DNA of 64,000 bases. Source: Dryomyza anilis. Taxonomy: Eukaryota > Arthropoda > Insecta > Diptera > Dryomyzidae. Of the stretch, positions 53,601 to 64,000 are shown one piece after another. Where the stretch lies: positions 5,690,791 through 5,754,790 of the forward strand of contig OX638130.1 of the NCBI GenBank assembly GCA_951804985.1, read 5' to 3'. Both the position numbers and the translations under genes were made by a program. Positions within the stretch are counted from its first letter, which is position 1. Every line of letters starts with the position of its first letter. The notes under the pieces are model-generated. The model saw only the letters and a list, made by a program, of their open reading frames with translations. It was not told the origin of the DNA and searched no databases.

Positions 53601-53837
53601 TAGCTCTTCTTCTGTCGCCTGATCGCTGTTCTCTTCGGCGCTCTCGCCTATCACTCGTTTGTGTATGAGTAAATAATGCCTTTTCATATTCGATGCTATC
53701 TTGCCGCACATTTCTTTGCGACATGTGTCGATCAGACATGTACTTTTATTCGTAGCAACATCGTATGTGAAATATTTGGTCGTATCAAATGAATTTTTAA
53801 ATTTTTTACCCGTTCTTTTGCATTTTTTGAAAAACAT
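50689..53837 (-). CDS. BED zinc finger-polyQ-BESS protein, gene F
   Basis: Exon 1 is 53837-53541 (99 codons) and exon 2 is 51429-50689 (246 codons and stop). The intron of 2111 nt has GTAGGT and TTTTAG ends, phase 0; the product is 345 residues. Exon 1 has a basic start (KKCKRTGKKFK), a BED finger with Cys34, Cys39, His54 and His59, and an acidic glutamate-rich end. Exon 2 starts SVAWPWKSS, has acidic and SMSPP words, a long Gln/His-rich region (about 179-231), a proline/glutamine linker, a BESS motif (about 270-313) and the tail NSFQESAAY. A nuclear DNA-binding role is inferred. Exon 2 is more than 2 kb from exon 1, and the BED exons G and H lie further upstream with matching phase, so exon 2 may be shared by several first exons. 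Confidence 0.85.
51720..53400. repeat. Degenerate tandem repeat in the gene F intron
   Basis: The same irregular ~110-130 bp word pattern as at 41.65-43.09 kb (CTTCGAATTTTTTGAAATC, GGAAATTGAAAAAAGGTTAT, ATAATAGTATCATG). It is interrupted by the mariner foldback element. No coding frame is supported. Confidence 0.6.
51907..52248. mobile_element. Mariner-derived foldback MITE
   Basis: The element starts AAGGGTTTTTCAACAG and ends with the inverse (TTCAAAAACCCTT), with TA on both sides (51905-51906 and 52249-52250). The arms are about 130 bp long and nearly complementary. The left arm includes the start of a mariner-type transposase frame at 52019 (MERYTSQQRVEIIKIYYRN, the N-terminal helix-turn-helix region). 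The frame runs straight into the inverted right arm. The right end holds an extra partial copy of the terminus. The element is therefore an inverted duplication of a mariner left end. Confidence 0.8.
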
Positions 53838-54784
53838 TATGTATTTTAAACAAAAAAAAATAAAAGTCTACTGAAAACTAGCACTAATGAAATGAATATT
53901 CAACAGCTGTTGTGGCGTCTGATGATCACAGCGATCGTGTGTGTGCACGTTTGTGTTGTTCGTTCACAAATGAATACATTTCGCTACTCTTTTGTGTGTG
54001 AACAGCGAACGAACGAAAACAGCGACAAAAAGAGCGCTGCTTGCTGTTCGCGATCGCGTGATCACTGAACAGTGTTGTAATTTTTGGTGATATTATGGGA
54101 TAATTTTGTAGTCAAGAGTTTTAAACAATATTTAAATCAATGAAAATGTACTTAACAAAAACTTGTTATAAATTTGAACATGTTCTATAATTAACTTTCG
54201 TTTGGAATTTAACATTGTTTGAAATGAACATTTTTTACGTCATTTTACATCACTTGGAACGGTTTGAATTCGATTGAAAAACTTGATATTTATATAGAAA
54301 AAATCGAATTTTGAAAAAGCTGAAAACAATTTCGCTTAAATTTTAATTTTAAAACGATTTTTTCAGATTCTTTCTTGAATGAATATATACTATTCATAAT
54401 AATTCATATACGGAAATGTTTCATTCGATCGAAATTCAAATGAAAAATCGTATTGAATTCGTTTTACTGAATTTGAACTGTTTTAATTCGTTTTAAAACC
54501 GTTAGAAATCGAATTATGGAATCAAATTCCACCAAATTTCAATTTTTTCGAACAAATTTAATACGAAATTTGGAACATGTTTTGTATTTAAAATCAAATT
54601 CTAGAGCAGCTGAAAACAAATTCGATCGAATTGAATACGATTTCGACCGGAATTCCAATTTCATAGAACACTTTGAAATACTGTGTGAACACAATATTGA
54701 AAAATTAACATTTTGAAACAGCTGAAAACAAATTCTATCAAATTTGATTTTTAATACGATTTGAATGAAAGTTTGAATATGTTT
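53838..54784. other. Upstream region of gene F
   Basis: The first ~230 bp are GC-richer and contain GATCACAGCGATCGTG near 53925 and CGCGATCGCGTGATCAC near 54048, an inverted pair that may lie in the promoter. The rest is AT-rich with words such as TTTGAAATACGATTT, and the plus frame at 54516 has no domain. Confidence 0.4.
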
Positions 54785-55014
54785 ATATCATCGTTGTAAA
54801 ACGAAAAGTCACCAAATACATTTTCAAAATGCCAAATATTCATTTACAAAAATCTCAATTTTTTTACCATATGATAAGAAAATGTAAATCTATTATTTGA
54901 TTTTTCAACTTAAAAAATGCGTCAATTATTTTGTATAATATTAGTCAACAAACTCGAAAATTAAATTTTTCATAAAAATGTATTTGGTGACTTTTCGTTC
55001 TACAACGATGATAT
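54785..55014. mobile_element. MITE with 40-bp inverted ends
   Basis: The left end ATATCATCGTTGTAAAACGA with AAAGTCACCAAATACATTTT is mirrored by the right end AAAATGTATTTGGTGACTTT with TCGTTCTACAACGATGATAT. It is about 230 bp without an ORF. Decayed relatives lie at 16153-16260 and 63386-63448. It lies between exons G and F. Confidence 0.8.
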
Positions 55015-55709
55015 TGAAAAATCAAAGTAATCGATCAAATATGAATACGATTTAGAACAAAAATCGGAAATTAGTATTGGTATTTTTTTAACAAGTTAAG
55101 AATCAACTCGACTGAATTTGTTTTACAGAACTTTTACGTTTTCAAACGTTTGAAACAGCTGAAAATAAACTCTATTAAATTTAAATTTTAATATTTGAAT
55201 TTTAAAAAGAAAAATTGAATCAATCACTAGTTTTTATTTTAGAAGAAATCTCTATTCTCTGCGTTAAAATTATGTTTGAAATAAAAATTCACTTTTGAGT
55301 TGCATTCGTGTGGGTAGAAAACTTACGAAGTCGAGAACGACTTCAATTTCCTTAAACTTTTATCATTTTTGAGTTTCTTAAAAAGAGTAAATTAACTCAA
55401 TTTAAAAAAAAGTTTCGATTTCAAATTAAATTTGAATTTTATGTCTGAATCTCAAAGTTGTCATATTTGAAAAATTAAATTTTCGACGCTTGAATTAAAA
55501 TATTTTTTTGAAAAAAAAATATATATATATATTTTATTGTGCTGCCTTTGCTATAAATAAATTTCTTTATGTGTTACCTAAAACTCATTGTAAAATTTAA
55601 ATTTGTGGGAGTATTTCAAAATTGCTCATTTATGAAAAATCGAAGCAAAACAGCCAAATCTTCGATAAACTAAAAGCTTGTAAAACTCTTTCACCTACTA
55701 ACCTTGCGA
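55015..55709. other. AT-rich DNA between first exons G and F
   Basis: I searched the minus strand for a BESS exon belonging to G (words like ATGGATCGGCGACAACG in coding sense) and saw none. No repeat family other than AT-rich words was recognised. Confidence 0.5.
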
Positions 55710-55790
55710 TCACACCAAATTAAAATAATCAAATAAATAAATATTTAAATAAAAAATAAAATATAATTTATAAAAAAAAGCACTACTTAC

Positions 55791-56021
55791 CACATTTTCC
55801 TGCTCGTAGAGCGCTTGTTCCGGTGACTGTATTTTAAAACGTTCCTTGTCGTATGATTCATATTTTTTAAAATTATAATTATGCAATGTCACATAATGCC
55901 TTTTGATGTTGCCCAACAGATTGCCCTTCAGAATTTTACCACACTGCAAACATTTCGAAGTGTTTGTGCGTCGATCATAATCGACAAGATTCGATTTTTT
56001 TATAATCGATGTGCGACCCAT
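55791..56021 (-). CDS. BED zinc finger first exon G (partial)
   Basis: The exon has 77 codons from ATG at 56021 to a GTAAGT donor at 55790-55785, phase 0. The finger is the compact type with Cys24, Cys27, His42 and His47 (SKCLQCGKIL; IKRHYVTLH), unlike the CX4C fingers of A, B, C, F and H. A lysine/glutamate-rich stretch follows. No second exon lies between it and gene F. The frame runs only a few codons past the donor into AT-rich DNA, so splicing is needed. The first acceptable acceptor with a BESS exon downstream is that of gene F (51430), which is phase-compatible. It may be an alternative first exon of gene F or a remnant of a lost gene. The intact frame and good donor argue against decay. 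Confidence 0.72.
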
Positions 56022-56984
56022 TTGCGTGCGGGTATTTGTGAACGAATGAATTTATAATTAAAATGTAGATAATTTAAAATTTATGTATCTGGAAAAATAC
56101 GCAAAACAAATAATTCACGTACATTCAGCAACGTAGTACAGCAACGACTGATGAAATACCAGGCATCGCTTGCTTTTTCATTCGCGAGCACAAAAGAATT
56201 TGGAATGAAACACAGTGATTGCGAATGAATGGATACAGCGCACGTGTGAAGTGAGAGAGAATAAAGAGAATATTTGTGTATTATTATTTTTTTTTATTTT
56301 GTATGTGCCCTAAAGAATTTTTCGTTTTGTTTTCAATTTTCATTTGCAATTCAATACATTTCATTCTTTTGTGTGCATGTTGTTTTTGTTGTTTATTATA
56401 TATATTTTTTTCTTTTGTTTTCATTTGCACTTCAATAATGTAGAATTCAAGTCCATTGGAAAAATTGAGTCTGTTTGTATTCATGGAATTCAGAGAATTC
56501 ATTTGTGTTGTTTTTCTTCTGTTTACCATGCGAACGTAATGGAAGCAGAACATTCGTAGAATGTACATAAGGAGTCAGTGTTTGTTGTTTTTGCAACTTA
56601 TCTTTTATTTAAATTTCAATTCGTTCACGTTGAGAGAATATCATAAAGCGTGAAACATTCGCGAGAGCATTGTGCGCGTCATTCAAAAGTGCGACGTTGC
56701 CAAATTTTGGAGTTTGCCAAAATAAATGCAATACACAAAAAATCAGCAGAAAAGCAAAACGCGATAAAGAATATAAATATATTAAAATTGATAAATTTGG
56801 AAATAATGTTTGAAATGTATACAAGTAAAATTCATTAACTATAATTGGCTTAGAAAAATCTTATATATCGAACAGTTTCAAGTAAAACTCATGAGTTATA
56901 TGTTAAAATGTTAGTAATTCATTATATCGTACATCTGAGAATAAGTTTGCTCTATAAGCCATTTGTGAGTAAATCAAGGTTGCC
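56022..56984. other. Upstream region of exon G and spacer
   Basis: GC-richer patches at about 56100-56270 and 56630-56720 may hold the exon G promoter. Overlapping frames on both strands at 56284-56838 have no domain. No RNA gene was recognised. Confidence 0.4.
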
Positions 56985-57490
56985 AACCAAAAATCACACG
57001 AAAAATCACTAAATCACACATGAACTTAAACGTGAGACTTTTTTTTTTATAAAAAAGTCACATATTCAGAAAAATCAATACAAAATCACCCATTAAGATA
57101 AATCACACAAAAATATCACATCTACCAGAATATAAAAGGCATACAAAATACATAATAATAATCAAAAAACGTAGTAATTTTATTATTTACAAACAGCTTT
57201 CTTCATGTTTTCCAATTTATTAATAAATCACTACCTGAGAATTGGATTGCTCCATACATGATTGACTCGGTTTCGAGAAAAACGACCATAAATCTATATA
57301 TAAATCATACGATTTTTATTGTCAACTCCATTTACCCAAAAATAACCTATGGAGCAAACCAGAGAGAGAAAAATCACACAATATGACATGGTGTGAAAAA
57401 TCTCACATAATCAGACAAATCACGAATTCACGCATATATATCCCGAGAGTCTCAAAATTACGCGATACTCACATATCACACATCGCAAAA
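56985..57490. repeat. Irregular AATCACAC-rich region
   Basis: The words AAATCACACA, AAAATCAC and CTCACAT recur many times without a fixed period. This is low-complexity, noncoding DNA. Confidence 0.45.
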
Positions 57491-57949
57491 AAAAAAATAT
57501 TTGAAATTAATCTCATACAAGTGGGAACGTTGGAGAGAATTTGTATAAGAATTTGAATTACATGAGTCATATATCATCGTTCTAATTTCGTTATCCGTTT
57601 TTCGTTGTCTCGAATCTAATAAAAATGAGGAGTAGTTTATCCACCAAACTAGCTCAAGTTAGTGAAAACAAGTTCAACGCACGTAAAATGTTATTGAAAT
57701 ATTTTCCTTAAAATTTATGTTAGGACTTTTGTTGCAATGCATATAAATATTAATAGGTACTATTGAAAGAAAAAAACAATATAACTACATATAACTACAT
57801 AACTACTTTCGAACATATGTCATATCTGAGGTTCAGGTTGTATGAGTGGCCTATCCTGAGAGTTGTATGTGATGATATATGTATGAGAGATGTATTGAGC
57901 ATACTAATTCTCATATGACGATATATCAAACAGTTTCCCAATGACGTTT
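57491..57949. other. AT-rich intergenic DNA, no gene seen
   Basis: The only recognisable piece is TCTGAGGTTCAGGTTGTATG near 57822, related to the AAGGTTCAGGTTATATGGGA word at the ends of units B and C. Confidence 0.45.
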
Positions 57950-58859
<910 letters not shown>

Positions 58860-59175
58860 GAAATTCGAAAAATTTATACTCGCCAGTAAAAACCTTGTCG
58901 GTTAATGGTAGAGATTTGAAGAGTAGATCCCTGCCAGTAACACTGGTCTTTACCCATTTAATTAGTTAAAAACAGGTCGGGATTTGAAGAGTAGATCCCT
59001 GCCAGAAAAACTATTCAAAAGCTGGTCGGTTACTGGTACGGAAATTTCCAGAAACCGAAGAGTTTTACTGGCTACTTTCCGGTCGAAAAATGTGTGACAT
59101 CGCTTGCGAGTTACTCGACAAGTGACAAGTAAAACTAGCTGAAAAATGGTAGGATACTGGTAGGAATAGCTACTT
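58860..59175 (+). repeat. Dispersed repeat, plus copy of the 2.7-kb family
   Basis: GAAACCGAAGAGTTTTACTG and ATCGCTTGCGAGTTACTCGA are the reverse complement of words at 2.74-2.82 kb. An internal duplication (GATTTGAAGAGTAGATCCCT at about 58913 and 58982) is present. Confidence 0.7.
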
Positions 59176-61125
59176 AGGAAAATTCGACATAAGAAAATTA
59201 ATACATATTAAAATTTATAACTATTTAAATTTAAAAAATAGACAAGGCTTAATTCATTTATTAAACAACAAATTTTATAAAAAATTAATATGAGGTAATC
59301 ATTTAAAAAATTAATCTATCGTAGAATTAAAAAAATGTATCTTATATTTGAATCGAGCCGTATTGAAAAATTTTATAGTCCTAAAAATCAATTAATCGCG
59401 GAAATGCAACTTTTTGAATTTGTGATATAGTATTTTAATTATAAAATATTATATGAGAATACGGTATTCAACTTATTTAAATTCTAAATAAAGAAATGTT
59501 AAAAAATCATTAATCAATTTTTCAAAAATTTAAATTCAAAATTATACAAAACTGATTTTTTTTTCTTCTTCTTTTAATTCTCGATAATTTAAAAAACAAT
59601 TGACTGAATAAATCAATTCTATTTATTTATTTGAGTGAACTCATTTAAAAATTGCCAATTTTTAATTAAAGCAAATTAATTGCATAAATTTATAATAATT
59701 TAATATATACAAATGCATTAATATCAGTTTTGCCGCTCAATTTTTTTTTTTTTTTCAATATTCTCATTTAAATAACAGCAACATTTCACAACATAAATTT
59801 TGCACATTTGTTGAAATTCCCACATTAAATGTGCGACGTTGTTGTTCGTCATCGTGGTGGCTGCTTTAAAGTACAACACACACTGTTGAGTGCGGTGCGG
59901 GCAGACAGGCCGATGATGGCAGCTCATTCGAGTGAAACTTGACAACGTAGCGCATAGCGCACGAAAATTCAACATCGCCGTTTCCATGTGCTCTAATCAT
60001 CGTTTCATTCTCCGCGGCATATATTAGACATGAGTGTGCAATTTTTAGAGAGCGAAAGGGTTGTTTGCATCAGAGTTGTATTTTAGATAGATTTCATAGG
60101 AAAGAATTTAAATGATTTTTGCTTTCTTTTCGATAAAAATTAAGAATTTTTTTATTTTTGTATGCTCTGCACTTAAAGTGAATCTTTGGCCATTTGTTGG
60201 TCGGCATACAAAGTTTATTTGACATATTTAAAATGATCATAATGATTGAGCACATTAATGATTTCTAAAGAGCCCTTGAAAATTATATCACTAGGTTCCC
60301 ATAAAAAAGTTTAAAATTAAATGAAACGATTTCGAAACGAAAACGAAAATGAATTTTCAGTTATTTTCGGTATTTGTAAGTCTTGTTGACCTCTAAACAC
60401 TTCATTTTAATAACATGGCAACCCTAACGTCAATTTTTATGAATTTTCTACTAAAACACGCACTGAAAAAACCGGTTATATATGAAGTGAGGGGAACAAA
60501 AATTTATGACAACAAGAACGACATAAGCAACATCAAAAATAACCGGCGGCATTTTTGCAAATAAAAAACGTGAGTAGATTAAGATTCATTCACATTCACG
60601 CGTGATTCACGTAAATCACGCTAAATCAAGTTTTCGAATTCTGCAAAATATTCGGCTCACGCACTCTCACTCACACGAAAATTGTACTCACTCACAGTCA
60701 CTCAAGAACTGTTTTTGTTCTACGCACACTCACTCACAATCACGTGAGTAAATTAAGATTTAATCACGCGCAGTGTTCTCACTTTTCGTCAATGCAAATA
60801 ATGTAGATTTGAAATTTTTGGGAGTAGAAATGAGTAAAAAAGAGTAGATTTAAAAATATTGCGTATTAAAATGATCAAAAATTCTCGTAATTAAAAAAAA
60901 AAACAAACGTGATATTTCTATCTTGCCGGTTAAAGGGTTAAATAATCAGGTAAAGTAGAAATACAAAGAATGACATTTAGCATACTTTATAGACGTAGCC
61001 AAAATATATATTTTTACATTTGAGGTGCTTATGACAATAAGTTTGTTTTGTTGTTTGATTATTCAAAATTTTGATTAATTAAATTCTTGATTAAATAATT
61101 TTTAAAACTAATACCGACTTTTATA
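59176..61125. other. Intergenic DNA, no supported gene
   Basis: A GC-richer patch at 59810-60010 gives an 87-codon minus frame (59724-59987) without a recognised domain. At 60570-60780, ACTCACTCAC and CACGTGAGTA words recur, and GTGAGTAGATTAAGATTCAT is repeated in variant form about 170 bp later. Similar TCACTCAC-rich DNA lies upstream of exon H. Confidence 0.45.
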
Positions 61126-61755
61126 CCCTACACTAAGAGTGAAAGGGTATATTCAGTTTGGTACGCCGTTTGTAACATCCAGAAGAAAGCATCTGCGGTA
61201 TGGAAAAGTATATATATTCTTGATCGGCAAGACATGAGTCGATTTAGTGATGTCCGTCTGTCTGTCCCTTTGGGAGTCTGTCTGTCTGTCTGTTGAAATC
61301 ATGATTACAGAAAAAGTAAAAGAGCTAGAGCAATGAAACTTTAGATTTACATTACTTATATATCTATATAGCTGTCTGAGCAAGAAAATGGGCATGATCG
61401 GTCTATTGTGACCTGAGAACCGACCACTTATGTTCAAATATCAAATATTAAATACATCTGCAGATCAATTTTACTGTATACGTGCTTAGGTATACATTTT
61501 TTGTTCAAATATATATTGAAATCATGCTCAAATACATGAAAATAAAGTTTTCCGGCGAAAAGTCTTGTGGTTCCCAAAAAAAAATTCGAAACTCGGTACA
61601 CCTACCTATTTGTAAATATGGGTATCAAAATTTCTGCAGCGATTGAAAGTTTGTACTTATTTTTAGGATTTGTATACCCTGGTCACCTATATACCACTTT
61701 GAATGGTAACCAGACATATGTGTAGGGTATTTATAGTCGGCTTAGACCGACTATA
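61126..61755 (+). repeat. Fly dispersed repeat, fullest copy
   Basis: It begins TATACCCTACACTAAGAGTG, then AAAGGGTATATTCAGTTTGG, AAGTATATATATTCTTGATC, a GTCTGTCTGTCTG run, GAAATCATGATTACAGAAAA and AAATGGGCATGATCGG. It ends near a TATAGTCGG/CCGACTATA palindrome (about 61727-61752). This word order is widespread in fly genomes as a noncoding repeat tail; the exact class is not assigned. Confidence 0.7.
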
Positions 61756-62249
61756 ATTTTAAAATAACACCTTCTTTAAAATTGCCCTTGTGATCTAACC
61801 TTCCCAACTAGTTGTATTTCGAAACGAAAATTTGACGTCAAAATTTCGAATTTAACACTTTACGTTACTTGACTTTTAAAACTTTGATATTTCTTTAAAA
61901 TTACTTGACCTTAATCTAATAGTCATTCGTTTCGAAATACAGAATAAATCAGTAATTATTTCCATATTGTTCTCTTCACAATTCTAAAGAAAATATTAGC
62001 AAATTTTTTAACGTTAAAATCATTGGATATTTATCGACTTTAATGGGAAATTGGCAACTCTGTTATGTATATCCGCTTCCCTCTCTTGAGTCAACGAATA
62101 ACAAACCTGACAGAAATACTAAAAAAGAAGAAAAAAACTACAACACTGTTGCTCCTCAGAAAGTAAGCCACGCTCATGCACAATTTAGCTTAAATAAATT
62201 CTTATAATCGTAAGTTTATGATAAGTCACAACCAAATATTAAAACCCTT
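61756..62249. other. AT-rich DNA downstream of exon H
   Basis: No BESS exon or other coding frame was found on the minus strand after the exon H donor. No repeat was recognised. Confidence 0.5.
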
Positions 62250-62282
62250 TTATGTGATTTTGTTATATTTGTCTCTACTTAC

Positions 62283-62510
62283 ATCATAGTCGTTATCATC
62301 AATAACATCGGTACGACGGGGCAGATCAATTTTATGAACGAATTTATAGTGGCGTCGAATGTTATATGAAGTTTTACCGACCACTTCGCGACGACATGTT
62401 TCCAAGAGACACGTACTTTTATTTGTAAATTCATCGTATTTCATATATTTATCATAGGGGAAATTATTGAAGTATTTGCGTATGTATCTTCTTTTCTTTT
62501 TTCTTTCCAT
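62283..62510 (-). CDS. BED zinc finger first exon H (partial)
   Basis: The exon has 76 codons from ATG at 62510 to a GTAAGT donor at 62282-62277, phase 0. It opens with the basic word MERKKKRRYIRK, then a BED finger with Cys34, Cys39, His54 and His59. These four positions are identical to those in gene F exon 1, and the text around them is similar (TNKSTCLLETCRREVVGK). It ends in an acidic stretch (DDNDYD). No second exon follows within about 8.4 kb until exon G and gene F. It could be a distal alternative first exon of gene F (10.9-kb intron) or an orphan. The intact frame, basic tract and strong donor suggest it is functional, but this is inference. Confidence 0.72.
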
Positions 62511-63385
62511 TATATTTGTTTATTTATTTATTTTAATTATTTATACATATAAAAAGAGTTAAACTTTAAAACAAAAAATGTACTTTCAACAACACGGAAA
62601 CACACTGAGTTGTGACGACGCTCGAGCGATCTCAGAATGAAAATGCAGAGTGCGAAAATACGCACTCACACTCACTCATACTCACGAGGTATACGCAATA
62701 TTTTTACTCGTTGCTTCTCATCACAGTAACGAGTACTTATGAAATATACGACAAATTCACCACTCGTAAATGTGAATATTTGTGAGTAGAGATTTCGCTG
62801 CACACAAACTAGTTTTACGCGTCACTTCTGCTGCGTCATTACACATGAAGGAATGCAACAAGCAAACTCATTCTTTACTTCAGGAAAAATTAAAAAAAAA
62901 AAACTTCATTGCATCATAGTTGCCACACTGTTTTGAATTCTGTTGTATTTTTGAAATGTATAAAATGATTTCATTGATTTTATTTTTTTTCCCATAACTT
63001 ATTATGGGTACAATTAAAAATATATGGTATTAATTGTTGGTTTTTGCAGTACCTATCGATTGACATTAAATTTCAATAAATATTCACGCAAATAACAAAA
63101 ATTGAAAAAAAATTAAAATTTTATTGAAATAAAATATTTCTAAAATAATCTTCATTTTACGATATGTTATGATTATTGAATTTAATAAATACTAGGCTCT
63201 CTCTTTGGCCCATCTAATATATAACAATATTTATAAAAAAAAAAGTTTTTACGAAACTAGTCTGACAACACCGCGAGAATAATGTTAGCAATTGTGAGAA
63301 ATTGTGTATTGCTATTCCTTCTTTTCGGAAACAACAAAAGAGTACAAGGCAGCACTCAAGAGTAGTTTTCAAAAAAAAATAATAA
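62511..63385. other. Upstream region of exon H, then AT-rich DNA
   Basis: A GC-richer patch at about 62590-62860 with CACTCACACTCACTCAT and ACTCG words is the likely promoter area of exon H. No TATA box was recognised, and no other feature is seen. Confidence 0.4.
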
Positions 63386-63448
63386 TCGACAAACTCGAAA
63401 TTTAAGATTTTATGTATTTGGTGACTTTTAGTTCTACATCGACGATAT
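63386..63448. mobile_element. End fragment of the 54.8-kb MITE family
   Basis: TAAGATTTTATGTATTTGGTG, ACTTTTAGTTCTACATCGAC and GATAT match the right end of the MITE at 54785-55014. The left part is missing or too diverged. Confidence 0.55.
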
Positions 63449-64000
63449 GATTGATATGTATTTGTTTTTTGTACAGATTTTTGTTCTCCAAATAAATCAG
63501 AATTTTTGAAATAGACGTTTATTATTAGAACCTAAATGCTAAAACAATAATCAAAAAAAAAATGTCTACAAATATCAATAACATATCAAATATCTCTAAA
63601 ACGTATCGAAATATTACTTTTTTTTAAAAGATTTATTTTCTTAAAAACCGATTTTTACCGAAAATATATAGTTTTTTTTTTTAAATTAAATATGGTAACA
63701 CTGGGTACACCTTAAAATATATTTGACTGGTTACGCCGTCCGAGAGTACATATTACACATGAACCAAATGCTATAGGTCTGGAATACGGATGTCAATCCC
63801 GTACTATTTTACAATCCCGAAATTTCGGGACTAAAAAATTTGAATCCCGGGATTAGTCCCGGAATTTAATAAAATAATAGCAAAGGCATAAAATAACCAT
63901 ATCTATGTTTGAATAATAAACAATTATAATGTTTAAGGCTCAAACAAAACTCAAACTATTCAAATGCATCTGTTTTCAGGTTGGGTTCCAAATATACATG
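63449..64000. other. AT-rich end of the window, no gene seen
   Basis: The words AATCCCGAAATTTCGGGACT and AATCCCGGGATTAGTCCCGG at 63810-63860 form a short palindromic cluster. A loosely similar AATCCCGGGGATTTG is at 34.08 kb. No coding frame was recognised. Confidence 0.45.

Noticed and set aside
59724..59987. 87-codon cysteine/histidine-containing minus frame
   Set aside because: Cysteine and histidine spacing fits no zinc finger that I recognise, and no splice partner was seen. It may be promoter-like GC-richer DNA.

Overview
The window reads as nuclear DNA of a higher (schizophoran) fly; a calyptrate is plausible, but the species cannot be named. Support for this: very AT-rich sequence, a 56-nt GT-AG intron, MADF, BED and BESS domain proteins, a hAT (hobo/Hermes-like) transposase segment inside a host gene, a gypsy-type solo LTR with an ATAT target duplication, mariner-derived MITEs, a tRNA-derived SINE, and dispersed repeats with the signature common in fly genomes (stretches like AAGTATATATATTCTTGATC followed by GTCCGTCTGTCTG). 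Nothing here is bacterial or plasmid-like. All convincing genes lie on the minus strand.

Layout. 1-14 kb is gene-poor: a solo LTR (272-781), degenerate satellites, a foldback element at 5.4-5.6 kb, a 125-140 bp tandem repeat at 7.25-7.93 kb, and a 2.2-kb tract whose plus strand is almost only T and G (10.0-12.2 kb). 14.2-15.3 kb holds a two-exon MADF-BESS gene. 17.3-23.9 kb is a 149-bp satellite with a 246-bp variant, set inside an older ~370-bp satellite that continues to 25.7 kb. A 19-bp minisatellite fills 27.4-28.4 kb, followed by MITEs and unique AT-rich DNA to 32 kb.

32.2-62.5 kb is the main interest: a cluster of genes built from a first exon with one BED-type zinc finger and a second exon ending in a BESS motif. 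Three complete two-exon genes (A 32.2-33.3, B 36.6-37.5, C 44.2-45.3 kb) are close paralogues. Gene F (exon 1 at 53.8 kb, exon 2 at 50.7-51.4 kb) is a fourth, with a glutamine-rich linker. D (41.0-41.6 kb) is an intact second exon without a visible first exon. G (55.8-56.0 kb) and H (62.3-62.5 kb) are intact first exons without a second exon of their own. E (47.9-48.9 kb) is a single-exon gene that fuses a Hermes-like transposase N-terminus (BED plus dimerisation region) to the same BESS half. Every donor and acceptor in the family is phase 0 at the same place, so H, G and F could be alternative zinc-finger first exons feeding one BESS exon. This BED + BESS design with alternative finger exons is known from the Drosophila insulator protein BEAF-32; orthology is not claimed.

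The cluster grew by block duplication: B+D (about 36.3-43.1 kb) matches C+F (about 43.9-53.3 kb). E is present only in the second block, and each block has a MITE that seems private to it. The BESS motif is a protein-interaction motif, so the MADF-BESS protein and the BED-BESS proteins could in principle hetero-associate as chromatin or DNA-binding factors; this is inference. Exon boundaries are read from splice signals only, and no transcript evidence was available. Identities between copies were judged by eye.
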